Positions 45,915-56,984 of a DNA stretch of 64,000 bases are shown in pieces. The position numbers and the translations under genes are program-made. The notes beneath the pieces were generated by a model. That model was given only the letters and a program-made list of their open reading frames with translations, was not told the DNA's origin and searched no databases. Within the stretch, counting starts at the first letter, position 1. Each line of letters starts with the position of its first letter. This DNA is from Larus michahellis. Taxonomy: Eukaryota > Chordata > Aves > Charadriiformes > Laridae. Location: assembly GCF_964199755.1 (NCBI RefSeq), contig NC_133913.1, forward strand, positions 7,604,201 through 7,668,200, in the 5' to 3' direction.

Positions 45915-48717
45915 ACAGAATCACAGAATTTCAGAGTTGGAAGGGACCTCTAGATATCATCTAGTCCAACTCCCCTGCTAAAGCAGGATTGCCTAGAGCA
46001 CATTACTCAGAACTGCATCCAGGCGGGTCTTGGAAGTCTCCAGAGGAGGGGACTCCACAACCTCCCTGGGCAGCCTGTTCCAGTGCTCTGTCACCCTCAC
46101 CGTAAAGAAGTTTTTTCTCATATTTGATCAGAACTTCCTACGTTCCAGCTTGTGCCCGTTACCCCTCGTCCTGTTATTGGGAACCCCTGAAAAGAGTCTG
46201 GCACCATCCTCCTTAAACCCACCCTTTAGACACTTGTAAACATTCATAAGGTCTCCCCTCAGCCTTCTCTTCTCCAGGCTAAAGAGTCCCAGCTCTCTCA
46301 GCCTTTCCTCAGAAGGGAGGTGCTCCAATCCCTCACTCATCTTTGTTGCCCTACGCTGGACTCTCTCCAGTAGTTCCCTGTCTCTCTTGTACTGGGGAGC
46401 CCAGAACTGGACGCATTATCCCAGTTCTGGCCTCACCAGTGCAGAGGAGAGGGGGAGAATGACCTCCCTTGACCTGCTGGCCGCGCTCTTCCCTGTGGAG
46501 CCCAGAGGAGCCCAGAACTCTGTTGGCCTTCTTGGCAACAAGGGCACATTGCTTGCTCATGGATAATTTACTGTCTACCAAGACCCCCAGATCCTTTTCT
46601 CCAGAACTGCTTTCCGGGAGGTCCACCCCTAACCTATATTGGTGCCTGACATTCTTCCTCCCCAGGTGCAGGACCCTACACTTGTCCTTGTTGAACCTCA
46701 TTACGTTCTTCTCTGCCCAGCTCTCCAGCCTGTCTAGGTCACACTGGATGGCAGCACGGCTATCTATCTGGGGTGTCAGTCACCCCAACAAGTTTGGTAT
46801 CATCAGTGAACTTGCTGAGGATACACTGTCCCCTCCTCCAGGTCGTTGATGAATATGTTAAACAATACTGGTCCAAGTATCGACCGCGGGGGGACACCAC
46901 TGGTTATGGGCCTCCAACTCAACCCTGCTCCATTAATCGCAACCCTCTGGGTCCTGTTACACAGCCAGCTCTCAATCCACCTCACTGTCCCCTCATCTAG
47001 TCTACACTTCCTCAGTTTCCTAAGGAGGATGTTACGAGAGACAGTGTCAAAAGCCTTGCTGAAGTCAAGGTAGATGACACCTGCTGCTCTGCCCTCATGC
47101 AGCCAACCAGTTATAACACCATAGATGGCTATGAGATTGGTCAAGCATGATTTACCCTTGGTAAATCCATGTTGGCCACTTCCAATAACTTCCTGCTCCT
47201 GAACATGCTTGGATATGACATCCAGAACGAGTCGCTCCATTACCTTCCCAGGGACGGAGGTGAGACTAACCGGTCTGTAGTTCCCTGAGTCCTCCTTCTT
47301 GCCCTTTTTGAAGACTGGAGTGATATTGGCCTTCCTCTGGTCCTCAGGCACCTCTTCTGTTCTCCATGACCTTTCAAAGATGATGGAGAGTGGCCAAGCA
47401 ATGACATGTGCCAGCTCTCTCAGCACTCGCGGGTGCATCTCGTCAGGGCCCACAGACTTTTGGATGTCAGTTTGGCCAAGTGGTCTCTAACCTGATCTTC
47501 CTCTACTGGGGAAAACTCCTCCTCTCTCCAGACCTTCCCCCTTGCCTCCAGAGCCTGGGATTCATGAGGGACAGGTTCAGCAGTGAAGACTCAAGCAAAG
47601 GCGGCATTCAGTAGCTCTGCCTTCTCTGTGTCTTCCACCACTAGGGCGCCCACCTCATTCGTTAGTGGGCCTACATTTTCCCTAGTCTTCCTTTTTCTAT
47701 TGATATACTGAAAGAACCTCTTCCTGTTATCTTTAACTGCGGTGGCCAAGATGAGTTCTGCTTGAGCTTTGGCCCTTCTAATTTTTGCCCTGCATGGCTT
47801 ATCTACATCTCGGCATTTTTCTTAAGTAGACAACCCCCTTGTCCAAAGATCATAAACTTTCCTTTTTTTCTTGTGTCGTGGTTTGGCCTCAGACGGCAAC
47901 AAAGAACCACGTACCTCTCACTCAGGTCTTCCCAATACAGGAAGAATCAGAAGAAAAAGGCAAGACTCTTGGGTTGAGACAAAGGCAGTTTAACAGAACA
48001 GCAAAGGGAACAAGCAAACACCAACAATAACACGGATAGAGGAATATACAAACACGATGACGGAACCCCTGCTCCCAGCCGCTCACCAGCAGACCCTGGA
48101 CAGCCCAGCCCGATCCAAGCAGCAAATTCCTGTCCCCTCCCCCAGCAGCTCAGGGTGGGCATGGCTCACATGGCATGGAATACCAGGAAAAATTAACCCT
48201 ATCCCTGCCGGAACCAGGACATCCTGAGGTCCAGCCAAAGCTCTCTATTTAGCCAGGCTGGTCTACTTCCCTGTCTGGTCGTTTTTTGGGGCTTGGGGAT
48301 GGCCTTCTCCTGTGCTTTTAAGAGTTCCTCTTTGAAGTAAGACCAGCCTTCCCCGGCACTTTTGCCCTTCAGGATTGTCCCCCAAGGCACACTCTCAGCC
48401 ATGCTCCTAAGCAGGCCAAAGTCCGCCCTTCGGAAATCTAAGGTGGCAGTTCTGCTGGCTCCCCGCCTTGCTTCACCGAGAATTGAAAATTCTATCATTT
48501 CATGATCACTCTGCCCAGGATGACCTCCAATCTTTACATCCCCTACGAGACCTTCCCTGTTAACAAGCAGCAGGTCCAGTGGGGCACTTTCCCTAGTCAG
48601 CTCCCTCAGCAGCTGCGTTAGGAAGTTGTCTTCCACGCACTCCAGGAACCTCCGGGACTGTTCCCTCTCTGCTGTGTTATATTTCCAGCAGACATCTGGG
48701 AAGTTGAAGTCCCCATG
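45915..48717 (-). mobile_element. CR1 LINE, 5'-truncated, with nested solo LTR (copy 3)
   Basis: Same element as copies 1 and 2, with RT at 46803-47453. Near its 3' end it has substitutions and a short insertion (GAGGAGCCCA near 46505) absent from the others. The RT frameshift is shared. Confidence 0.93.
47874..48221 (-). mobile_element. Solo LTR inside the CR1 (copy 3)
   Basis: 348 bases, same site and orientation as in units 1 and 2. Confidence 0.9.
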
Positions 48718-49719
48718 TTTGTGGCAGTGTTGCCAAGTTTGCCAAGTGATATATACAGCTCAGCATAGCACAGGTCGGGGCCTACTCAGGTCAGGTTAAC
48801 TTAACGACAATGAGCAGTTGGTTCTCTCTGCCGTGAGTGGTGCATGGGATCACTCTGGACTTCATGTGGAAAGGTGGTGGGAGAAGGGGTCCCCACCTGC
48901 AGTACCCCCACCCCTTCACATGCCCTTTCAGCTGTGGGCGCAGGGCTGCCCTATCCACAGCCCTCGCAGTGCAGCACCCCAATGGGTGTCCCATGTTCTC
49001 CCTCGGAGTGGGGGTGACCCACCCATCTTCATCCTGCTCCCTGCTGACCCCTCACCCTTTCCCTAGAGTAGAAGTAGGTTGTCCTTGTCATCTCTGGGTT
49101 TGTGACATCTAAGAGCAGTTCTGGATCCCACCAGAACAGGACACGGCCAGAAGCCCGGGGCTGCTGCACAGGAGGGTTCCTTTCCTAACTGGGGGAATTT
49201 GGGGGAGAGGCATTGTTCCCAAGCAGATGAGGAAAGAAAGGGGAGAAGTGAGAGAAACAGAAGAGAATTCTGTTCCCAAAAGAAACAGCAACATCCTACA
49301 CAACTGAGGAGCACAGAGAGAAAATATGAAACCTCATTGAGGAGTAAAGCCCTAACGTCACAAATGGCCCAGCAGTGCGTGTGCAGAAGAGCAGGGGATT
49401 GTAACTGGGGAGGTGGGGACTGTACTGTGAGCTCACTGGGAACAGCCTCTTCCCACCACTGGGACATGCAGAGCCCCCAGGGACACAAAACATGGACAGG
49501 CTGAGAATGCCACTGGCTGAGGGAGCCACAGGTGTTGCTGCTGGAGGAGGGAGAAACCCAGAAGCAGCATCTGAGGCACAGGAAGAACAGACCTCTGCTC
49601 TTCCCTGCTGCTTCCTTGGCTCCCCCAACAGCGTTGTTTCCGGCAGCTCTGTTATCTTGGGGCTGGGAGGGGGTTTTCTGACTCTCTCTCACTCCACAAA
49701 GAGGCGGGTTGATGTCGAC
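48718..49719 (+). promoter_or_regulatory. Upstream region of TRAV-A3
   Basis: Matches 2717-3718. It keeps the 3 bases that unit 2 lacks and the CRE-like TAACGTCAC at about 49353. Confidence 0.35.
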
Positions 49720-50943
49720 ATGCAGCTCGGATCTCTCATCCTCACGGCCTTCCTGGGGCAACTGCTGGGTAAGTCCTGGCTTTCTATAAATGCATCCTTC
49801 TTCCCCCAAGGAAACCCTTGCCAGCCTGATCAGGATCATGCAGAGAACTACTCTTGAATTACAGGAAAACACTGTGAAATACCAGCTCACATTTGTGGTT
49901 TTGCACCTCTTTTCTCAAGATGCTCTTACTGTTTGAAAGGAGAGAGAAGAGATACCTCAGACCTCTTCTGCTGCTCTTCTCTCACCTTCAATGCCTTTCT
50001 CTCTGCCTCTCTCTTCTGATCCACCTGCTCTCACCACAGGAGATCTCAGCGCTCTCTCTCACTCTCACGTCTCCCTTTCCAGTGCAAATCAGTAGATCCT
50101 GTCAAAGCTCTTACAGGGACTTTAAAGCTCTCATCCCACTGACATTAACTGGGTGTCCCATTCTGCCTCCTGGCTGGCACATGTCTGCCGTGGCTTCCAC
50201 TTTTCTCCTGGATGTTGACACAGCCAGGGATCCCTCTTTTCAAGCTCACCATTGTATATACTCAGGGAGCTGGGAGCCCTCGGAGATGGGATGGATGGGG
50301 AAGCAGGGTGAATCTTTTTGCCATAGCTGCATGGGCCCCTTTACCTGCTGGAGGGTTGCTGGTCCCAGCACATGAAGGTCAGGTATGACAGGCTGTTCCC
50401 TGCTCCACTGAGCAGCAGGAACAGGAGCAGGCAGGAGGAGAAGGGACACAGCACAGCTCTCCTCAGGGTCCACATTGGGCTTAGAGCCCGGAACTGCTGC
50501 CCAAAAGTACTCTCCACCTGGCTTTCCCCCTGCCTTTAGGATTTTCCTGCAGGGCAATGGACAGGGAGCATTCTCTACAAGGGTTTTTTATCCACTCCTG
50601 GTTTGCTTCCCAAAGCCATTCCCTGACGAGCTGCTGACCTTCACTTCCTTCCAGGCACTATGGGACAGATCACTGTCACCCAGCAAGAAGCACAAGTCAC
50701 AGTGAAGCAGGGAGACACCTTCCAGACAACATGCACATACCAGACCTCCTACTCTCCAGTCTTGCTCTGGTACCAGCAGAGGAAAGGCCAAGGTCCCCAG
50801 CTGGTCTCCTATCAGGGAACTGCTGGCCGCAAGCGCAGTGGCCGTCTCACCACCGTGCTGAACACCACCGAGAAATACAGCCTCCTGCAGCTGGAGAAAG
50901 TCGGGCTCTCTGACAGTGCCTTGTACCTCTGTGCTGTGCAAGA
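49720..50943 (+). CDS. TRAV: T-cell receptor alpha V gene, family A (TRAV-A3)
   Basis: Leader exon 49720-49768 ([13 protein letters not shown]) and V exon 50655-50943. CDR1 is the same as in TRAV-A1. FR2/CDR2 is replaced: [20 protein letters not shown] instead of the [12 protein letters not shown] version. The second Cys is at 50930-50932. Open, with an intact RSS. The flanking intron and FR3 match units 1 and 2 closely, so the change is confined to a block of about 60-75 bases. Confidence 0.92.
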
Positions 50944-50982
50944 CACCGTGGTGCATGGAGCTTCCTTGGCTGTGCAAGAACC
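50944..50982 (+). other. V recombination signal sequence (23-RSS) of TRAV-A3
   Basis: CACCGTG, 23-base spacer with one base changed from TRAV-A1, GCAAGAACC (50974-50982). Confidence 0.93.
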
Positions 50983-51085
50983 CAGGGGAGGGAGGAGATG
51001 TGTCTGTGCAAGGCTGAGGGTGAGGGAAGGGGCCTTCATGTGTCCTCTGGCAGTGCTGCTTCCCCGGTGCACCCACAACTCTGCA

Positions 51086-52489
51086 GTCCAACATCCAAGG
51101 GCCTTTGCATTTACATATTAGCATTTTTTTCATCTTGACCACTATTAATAACCACAGCACGTCCATCCTCCCTCACAGCAACTGAGTTTGTCTTCTCTCA
51201 ATATGGAGGCACCTTAAAATTGGTTCCATTGTTTTATTTCCCTCTTGAACTTCAGCCATGGCAGTTGATGTAAAGCGATGCTGTACCTTTTCCTTCTCCT
51301 GTCTGCATGACTAACGATAGAACAAAACAAATGCAGACAAAGTAAAGCTCAACCCAGGCAAACGCCAGCATGGGGTATCCTTGGGCCCTCATTGCCCTGC
51401 GCTCTTTGGGAAGACAGCCCCAGCCTCAGCCTCATATTAGCAGGTGTCTCCTCTACTCCGCTGGTAGAAACAAAGAACACATGACACTCTCCATGGGGTG
51501 TTTGTCATCTCCTGCAGGGACACCTTGCTGTCTGGGACCAGCCCCCTCAGCTCCTATGCAAGACGCAAGGCTGCAGCAAAGGACTGTGTGTCTCCTGACA
51601 GCCCAGCTTCCCGCAGGCTGCAAATGCTGAGTTCTGCACACAGAAAAGAGGTTCAGTTAATGAAGATTCTCCCAGGTGTAGTTGTAGGGAAATGCATTCT
51701 CTCCAAAGGCCAAAAAAACCCACTTTAAATAACATCTGAGAGGAAAAGGAGATTTTGTATCAGCGTATCAGCACTTCAGTTCACATGTCTGTGTGGAACT
51801 GGTTGCCTCCTCTCTCAGCAGCTTTTCCTCCCTCCCCTCTTGGGCTTTGCTTGTGAGGAGTTGGAAGATGTGCAGGATCAGAAAGGGGGCTGCGTCTCTG
51901 CTGCCAGATCAACCCTTGAGCAACGCCTTGGGCAGAGGCGTTTCAGCAGGCCCAGCACTTTCCTGCAACACTTCAGTAGGTCCCCTTCCACAGTGGGAAA
52001 GTGCTCTCCAACCCCTCTGTGGGTAAAAGCAGGAATTTGGAAAGCCTCTGGCCACCCTTGGGACACTTAGGCAGCAGCCCCAGCCTCTCTTCCTGCCATG
52101 CCTCTCTCCTGCTTCCCTCTTCCCTCTGCACAGGAATTGTGTGAGACTGCAAGGTCATCTTCTCCCGTTCTGGCTCCCAGCAAAACTCCCAGCAGACTAT
52201 GGAACACCCAACCCCAAGAGGAGTCTGTGAGCCTCCCACCTGCTTGCTGCAGTGCCCAGGCTGGACGCTGCTGATCAGGCTCCCCAACCACACGACATAC
52301 TCAAGAGGGCATTTCTAGGGAGAGACAAAGCCAGGCAGGCCACTGGCTCTGGAGGAGCCTTCCTCCCTTCCCAGGAGCAGTGCCTTAAAGGGGGCCACGC
52401 ACTGTGTCCCACACTCCCCTTCCTCTGAGGACAGTGAAGAATCCCCTTTTCCCTCCACTCTGCTCACCCGAGACTAACACCTTGCTCAC
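51086..52489. other. Unassigned sequence after the unit 3 breakpoint
   Basis: No similarity to the units and no recognised gene, V segment or repeat. Open frames are short. This may be ancestral single-copy sequence between V genes. Confidence 0.45.
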
Positions 52490-52890
52490 TGCGCGCTTGC
52501 CAGAGTGTCCACACAGGGAAGGACAACACAGAGAAAGAGGCTGGGATGCAGCAGAACTTTCATACCCCAAAGGATGAAAACAATGTTCCTTCAAGCAGAG
52601 GGTCACACCAGGAACAGTGGAGCTTTAGTGCCCTTTGCCTGTAGCAGAGTTCCTGCAGGGCATCCCTCAGCTTGCCCTGAGGAGGGAGAGGTGCAGCACG
52701 TTCCCCCCTAGGCTGGCCTGGGCAGACTAAAGAGGACCAGAAGCCAACATGAGAGGAGAGGGAAAGGGGAGAGCAGCAGGAAGCAAAGGTAGACATGAGC
52801 CATGCTTTCAGCCTTCCTTTGCAAGGAGAATGGGAGATGTTTAATCTCTGCAAAAGGGAATGACCAGGAGCTCCATCCTCCCTTCATTCA
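52490..52890 (-). pseudogene. Relic of a feather-keratin 3' UTR and 3' flank
   Basis: The stretch GTCCACACAGGGAAGGAC ... GATGCAGCAGAACTTTCAT corresponds to the K2a polyadenylation region (17375-17440), where the ATTAAA signal is now changed. The end near 52860 (AATGACCAGGAGCTCCATCC) corresponds to 6705-6725 beside K1a. The coding exon is missing: CA-rich sequence starts where it should begin. It is an older, diverged keratin copy. Confidence 0.6.
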
Positions 52891-53330
52891 CATGTCAGCA
52901 CACATATAAACGCACGTGCATGCACACCCAGTTACACAGGACCCCCTGCACATGCACACACATTCACCCCCCCAGATTGTCATCACATAAGCGTTCCCTT
53001 ACATACTCGCACTTGCATGTACGTATATATGCAAGCTCCTGCACAAACACACAGATGTATGTGCTTGTCTCCATGAACGTATGCCCACAGACACACACAC
53101 ACACACACTGACAACACACACACGCACTTGCTCACCTGCAAAAACATGCGTGGACACAAACACACACACAGACACATGGAGAAATGCCCTTGTTCACACG
53201 CATGCTGGCAGACACACACTCTCACGTGTGCATTTGCAAATACCCGCACAAATGCAAACACAGAGGCACAAATATGCCCCCAGGCACAGACAGATGCATA
53301 TGCACATGAGGAAGCCCAGCCTCCCCCCAC
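52890..53330. repeat. CA-rich degenerate microsatellite
   Basis: Long runs of CACACA with interruptions, densest at 53090-53290. It is comparable in place to the CA-rich sequence after the provirus (14526-14680). Confidence 0.85.
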
Positions 53331-53700
53331 ACTCTGAGAAGCAGGACTCCACGGGCTGTTCTCTGCCCCTGTGACCCTGACAACTTCAGGCAAGTCCGTG
53401 TGTGAGAGACAAAGTCAAAGCTCAAGACCATCCCTATTGCTGCAGCTCCAGACATTCTCCACTTTACAAGTCAAAATGATCCTGAAGTTTTGCAAGCTCT
53501 GGCCCATCCCTGGTTGATTGCTGTAGGGCAGTTGTGGAGGTCTGGGACCAGTTCCAGCTGCAGCGCTGGGAGAGGTGCTGCCCTGACATGCTCACATGGC
53601 AGCAAATGTTGTGTGTGGGGGCAGCCTGCAGCTGCAAATGCTGGGGCTGGGACACCAGAGAGGAAGCTGGCCTGATGAAGTTGCCTTAAGATAAATACCA
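53331..53700. other. Diverged relative of the post-provirus region
   Basis: It aligns in blocks with 14695-15150 (GAAGCAGGAC, CTGCAGTGTTG-like and ATGTGGCAGCAGAAG-like stretches in the same order). With the keratin relic on its left, this shows that the same order existed before the 23-kb amplification and without the provirus. Confidence 0.5.
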
Positions 53701-54281
53701 TCTCTTCAAAAGACAAACTAATATTAATTAGCAGGTGGCATCAGGAGGAGATTTCAAGCTGTCTGAGCCAAGCCCTGACATCTGTCAGTGAACGTGGCTC
53801 ATTTGAGCTCAGGGAGCTGCTCTGCTGAGGTGACCATCTCCTCATCTGCTTTTAGCACTGGAGCAGCCGGGAGAGCCAGAGGAGTGGTGGCAGAAGGCTG
53901 TGCCCAGCACTGCACAGGCACCGGGAGGACAAGCCTTGTGCCCGGAGAGCCTCCCAGAAAGGCTGGCATTTTCCGAGGGTCCTCACCTGGCCTGAAAGAC
54001 TCCCATTCAGGTCCCGCCAACTGGGACCTGCCTCCCATGGAAGGAGTCCCTCTCCCAGCTGTGCTCTGCAAGGGCAGCATCAGGAAGCAAGGTGCCAGCC
54101 AGACGAGTTTGTTAGAAATCTTCTCAGAAAGCGGCTGCAGCATTGCTTAGGCTAAATCATCTGCTTCTGTCGTTAGCCACAGGGCAGCCATAATAGATAT
54201 GTACAATGTGTGTAAAAAGCACACCTATGTCAGGATTTTCCGTTGTTGGATGTTGAGCGTGGCAGTGGCTGCTCTGGTGGA
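53701..54281. other. Unassigned sequence
   Basis: No gene or known repeat recognised. A 120-codon frame at 53788-54150 has no family features. Confidence 0.4.
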
Positions 54282-54987
54282 CCATTATGACTTGTCCTGT
54301 CACTACAGGCCCTCATAAAAAGCCCTTCTCCATCCTATAACCCCACTTAATATATTGACATGCAGCAATGAGGTCTCACTGGAGCCTTCTCTTTAGTGTC
54401 CCTGGCTGAAGAACTCCAACTCTCTCAGCTTTTCTTCCTAAGACAGGTGTTCCAGTCCTCGGGTCATTTTTTACAGCCATCCCGTGGTCCCTGTCTTTCT
54501 TTATTGGGAACCCCAGAACAACTGGACACAGTACTCGAGGTGGGCTCTCACCAGAGTGGAGTAGAAGGGGAGAATCACCTCCCTTGACCTGCTGGAAAAG
54601 CTTCTTTTGATGCAGCTCAGGATACAACTGGCTTTCTGGGCTATAAGCACACATTGTCAGCTCGTGTCCAGTTTTGCAACCACTGGTATCCCCAAGTCTT
54701 TCTCCACAGAGCTGCTCTCAATCAATTTGACTCCCAGTCTGTACTGATAATGGAGATTGCCCCAGCCCAGCTGCAGAACCTTGCACTTGGTCTTGTGGGA
54801 CTTCAGGAGGTTCCTATGCACCCATTCCGCCAGACTGTCAAGGTCCCTCTGGATGGCATCCCTTCCCTCAAGAGTACCAACTGCACCACTCAGCTTAGTG
54901 TCATCTGCAAAATTGCCGAGGGTGCACTCAATCCCACTGTCTATGTTATTAATGAAGGTATCAAACACTATTGGTCCCAGTATGGAC
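54282..54987 (-). mobile_element. CR1 fragment, inverted 5' part
   Basis: The minus strand encodes the RT active-site region (FADDTKLSG at about 54880) and the C-terminal region (KCKVLQLGWGN), ending at the point where CR1 consensus reads about GGACAAG..TAATGG. The following part of the same consensus is found in the opposite orientation immediately to the right. Confidence 0.82.
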
Positions 54988-55258
54988 AGGACAAGGGCTA
55001 ATTGTTTTAAACAGAAAGAGGGTAGAATTAGGTTGGACATTTTGTATAATTTGGAAATTTGCAGAAGGGTGGTGAGACACTGGAGCAAGTTGCCCAGAGA
55101 AGTGGTGGATGCCCCGTCATTGGAAGTGTTCAAGGTCAGGCTGGATTGGACTTTGAGCAATCTGATCTAGTGACAGATGTCCCTGCCCGTGGCCGGAGTG
55201 TTGGATTAGTCGGTCTTTCAAAGTTCTTTCCAACACAAACCATTCTCTGAATCTATGA
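54988..55258 (+). mobile_element. CR1 fragment, 3' tail
   Basis: It begins AGGACAAGGGCTAATTG, carries the typical GAGACACTGGAGCAAGTTGC and CAAGTTCTTTCCAAC-like blocks, and ends ATTCTCTGAATCTATGA, the CR1 terminus. With the inverted part on its left it makes one element with a 5' inversion. Confidence 0.85.
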
Positions 55259-55377
55259 CAACCCCAGCCACGCCCACCACGGGCACTGCTGCGCTGCTTG
55301 ACGGAAACACCTTTCCCCGTCCAGCCATACCCAGACACGGGCGCTGGGGCAACTGTTCCCCTGCCGCCAGGCGTTGT

Positions 55378-55441
55378 CATCAGCATCAGCGCTGGCACCA
55401 GCATCAAGCATCAAGCATCAGCATCGCAATCAGCATCAAGT
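55378..55441. repeat. Short GCATCA-type repeat
   Basis: Irregular repeats of GCATCAA/GCATCAG lie about 200 bases before the TRAV-A4 leader. Confidence 0.7.
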
Positions 55442-55641
55442 AAGATGTGACATTACTAAAGGAGAGAAAACCACAGCACAGGCATTTGAGATGTGCTAAG
55501 AACAAGCATTTTCTCCTCCCCATTTCATTCTTTGTTCCCCTTGCAGAGTCATTTCCGGCAGCTCTGCTCTCTCGGGGCTCTTGGTGGGGATGTGTGATTT
55601 TTCTGAGTCTCTCCCACACACGCAGGAGGATCGGTCTCAGC

Positions 55642-56945
55642 ATGCACCTCGGGTATCTTGTCCTTGCTGCCTTCCTGAGGCAACCACTGGGTAAGCATTG
55701 GCTTTGACTGGAGGCATGATTCCCCTTCTTCCCAGGAGACCCTCACCCCCTCAACAGGTCTCTGCAGGGAGTTGCTCTTGAATTATGGGCAAATGTTGGG
55801 AAACACCAGATCGCAAGTGTGGTTTTGCACCTGCTTTCTCAAGATACTGCTGCTACTGATGGAAAAGAAAAGATGAGACCGAGAAGAAAGAGCTCCTCTC
55901 CCGACCATCACAGACCTCTTGCCTTCCTTTTCTCTTGCCACCCATCCACCTCTCTCTGCCTGTCTCTTCTGATCTCTCTGGGCCCAGTGTTTCGCAGACA
56001 TATCATTGCAGAAACTCTTTTCTATCTTGATAGTACACCTTTTCTGACCTTGTACCCAAAACACAAATGTTTTTTGAAAGCTGATGCAGGGACATGAAAG
56101 CTCTCTCATGCCACTCACGTTCTTAGGGTGTCCCAGTCTCTCTCCTGGCTGGCACATGTCATGCAGCTTGCCCGGACTATCCATTCCTCCTGCAAGTCCT
56201 CAGTGCCTGGGCTTTCTTTTCCCTCCCTACCTTGACTTCGGAGACTCCTGAGAGGACAGGGAATGGGGAGCAGCATGAAAGTGCTCACAGGTGTTCCCAT
56301 GATCTCTCACCATGCTGGAGGTGTCCTGGAGCCCGTGCAGGAAGGTCAGGCACCACAGGTTCTTCCCTGGACTCTCCGGGCAGCAGGAGATTGGAAATCA
56401 AAAGTGTGGGTGAAAGCACAGCTCTCCTCTGGGGGTATCCCTGTGGGAGGTAGTTGGCATTACTGTGTTGTGGGATCCATGCTGAGCTGAGGTGTGAGGC
56501 TGCCTGCCCAAAGATACCGCCTTGCTGTACCCATCCATGGGGCTAGTGCTGCAGAGAAAGGAAAAGGGAGCCTCCTCCTCTGACATATTACATCTCCTCT
56601 TGTTTTGAGTCTCTGAGTCTTTCCCTGCACAGTCACTGACCCTCTCTTTCTTCCAGGCGCCATGGGACAGACCACTGTCACCCAGCAAGAAGCACAAGTC
56701 ACAGTGAAGCAGGGAGACATCTTTGAAACCACCTGCACCTACAGAACATCCAGGTTTGATGCCTTGGTCTGGTACAAACAGAGAAAAGGACAAGCCCCAC
56801 AGAGTATCTCCTATCAGGCAGCAGCTGGTCGCAAGCGCAGTGGCCGTATCACCACCGTGCTGAACACCACCGAGAAATACAGCCTCCTGCAGCTGGAGGA
56901 AGTCGGGCTCTCTGACAGTGCCTTGTACCTCTGTGCAGTGCGTGA
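55642..56945 (+). CDS. TRAV: T-cell receptor alpha V gene, family A (TRAV-A4)
   Basis: Leader exon 55642-55690 ([16 protein letters not shown], with Arg and Pro near its end), donor GTAAGC, a 966-base intron, then V exon 56657-56945. CDR1 is distinct ([18 protein letters not shown]), while CDR2 is close to TRAV-A1/A2. Second Cys at 56932-56934, germline CDR3 C-A-V-R-D. The leader and intron are only about three-quarters alike to units 1-3, but the V exon and the next 3.3 kb are nearly the same. Open; the RSS heptamer is weak. A TGTGACATTA CRE-like element lies at 55446-55455. Confidence 0.9.
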
Positions 56946-56984
56946 CACCCTGGTTCAGGGAGCTTCCTTGGCTGTGCAAGAACC
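56946..56984 (+). other. V recombination signal sequence (23-RSS) of TRAV-A4
   Basis: Heptamer CACCCTG (changed at positions 4 and 5 from CACAGTG), 23-base spacer, nonamer GCAAGAACC (56976-56984). CAC is kept. Likely less efficient than in TRAV-A1 to A3. Confidence 0.85.

Larger units (their letters stand above)
45915..51085. repeat. Tandem segmental duplication, unit 3 (truncated)
   Basis: It follows units 1 and 2 through the CR1, the solo LTR, the TRAV-A upstream region and the V gene. Homology ends about 100 bases after the RSS (near CCCCGGTGCACCCACAACTC). The left end, about 45915-46560, is more diverged from units 1 and 2 than the middle. Confidence 0.92.
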
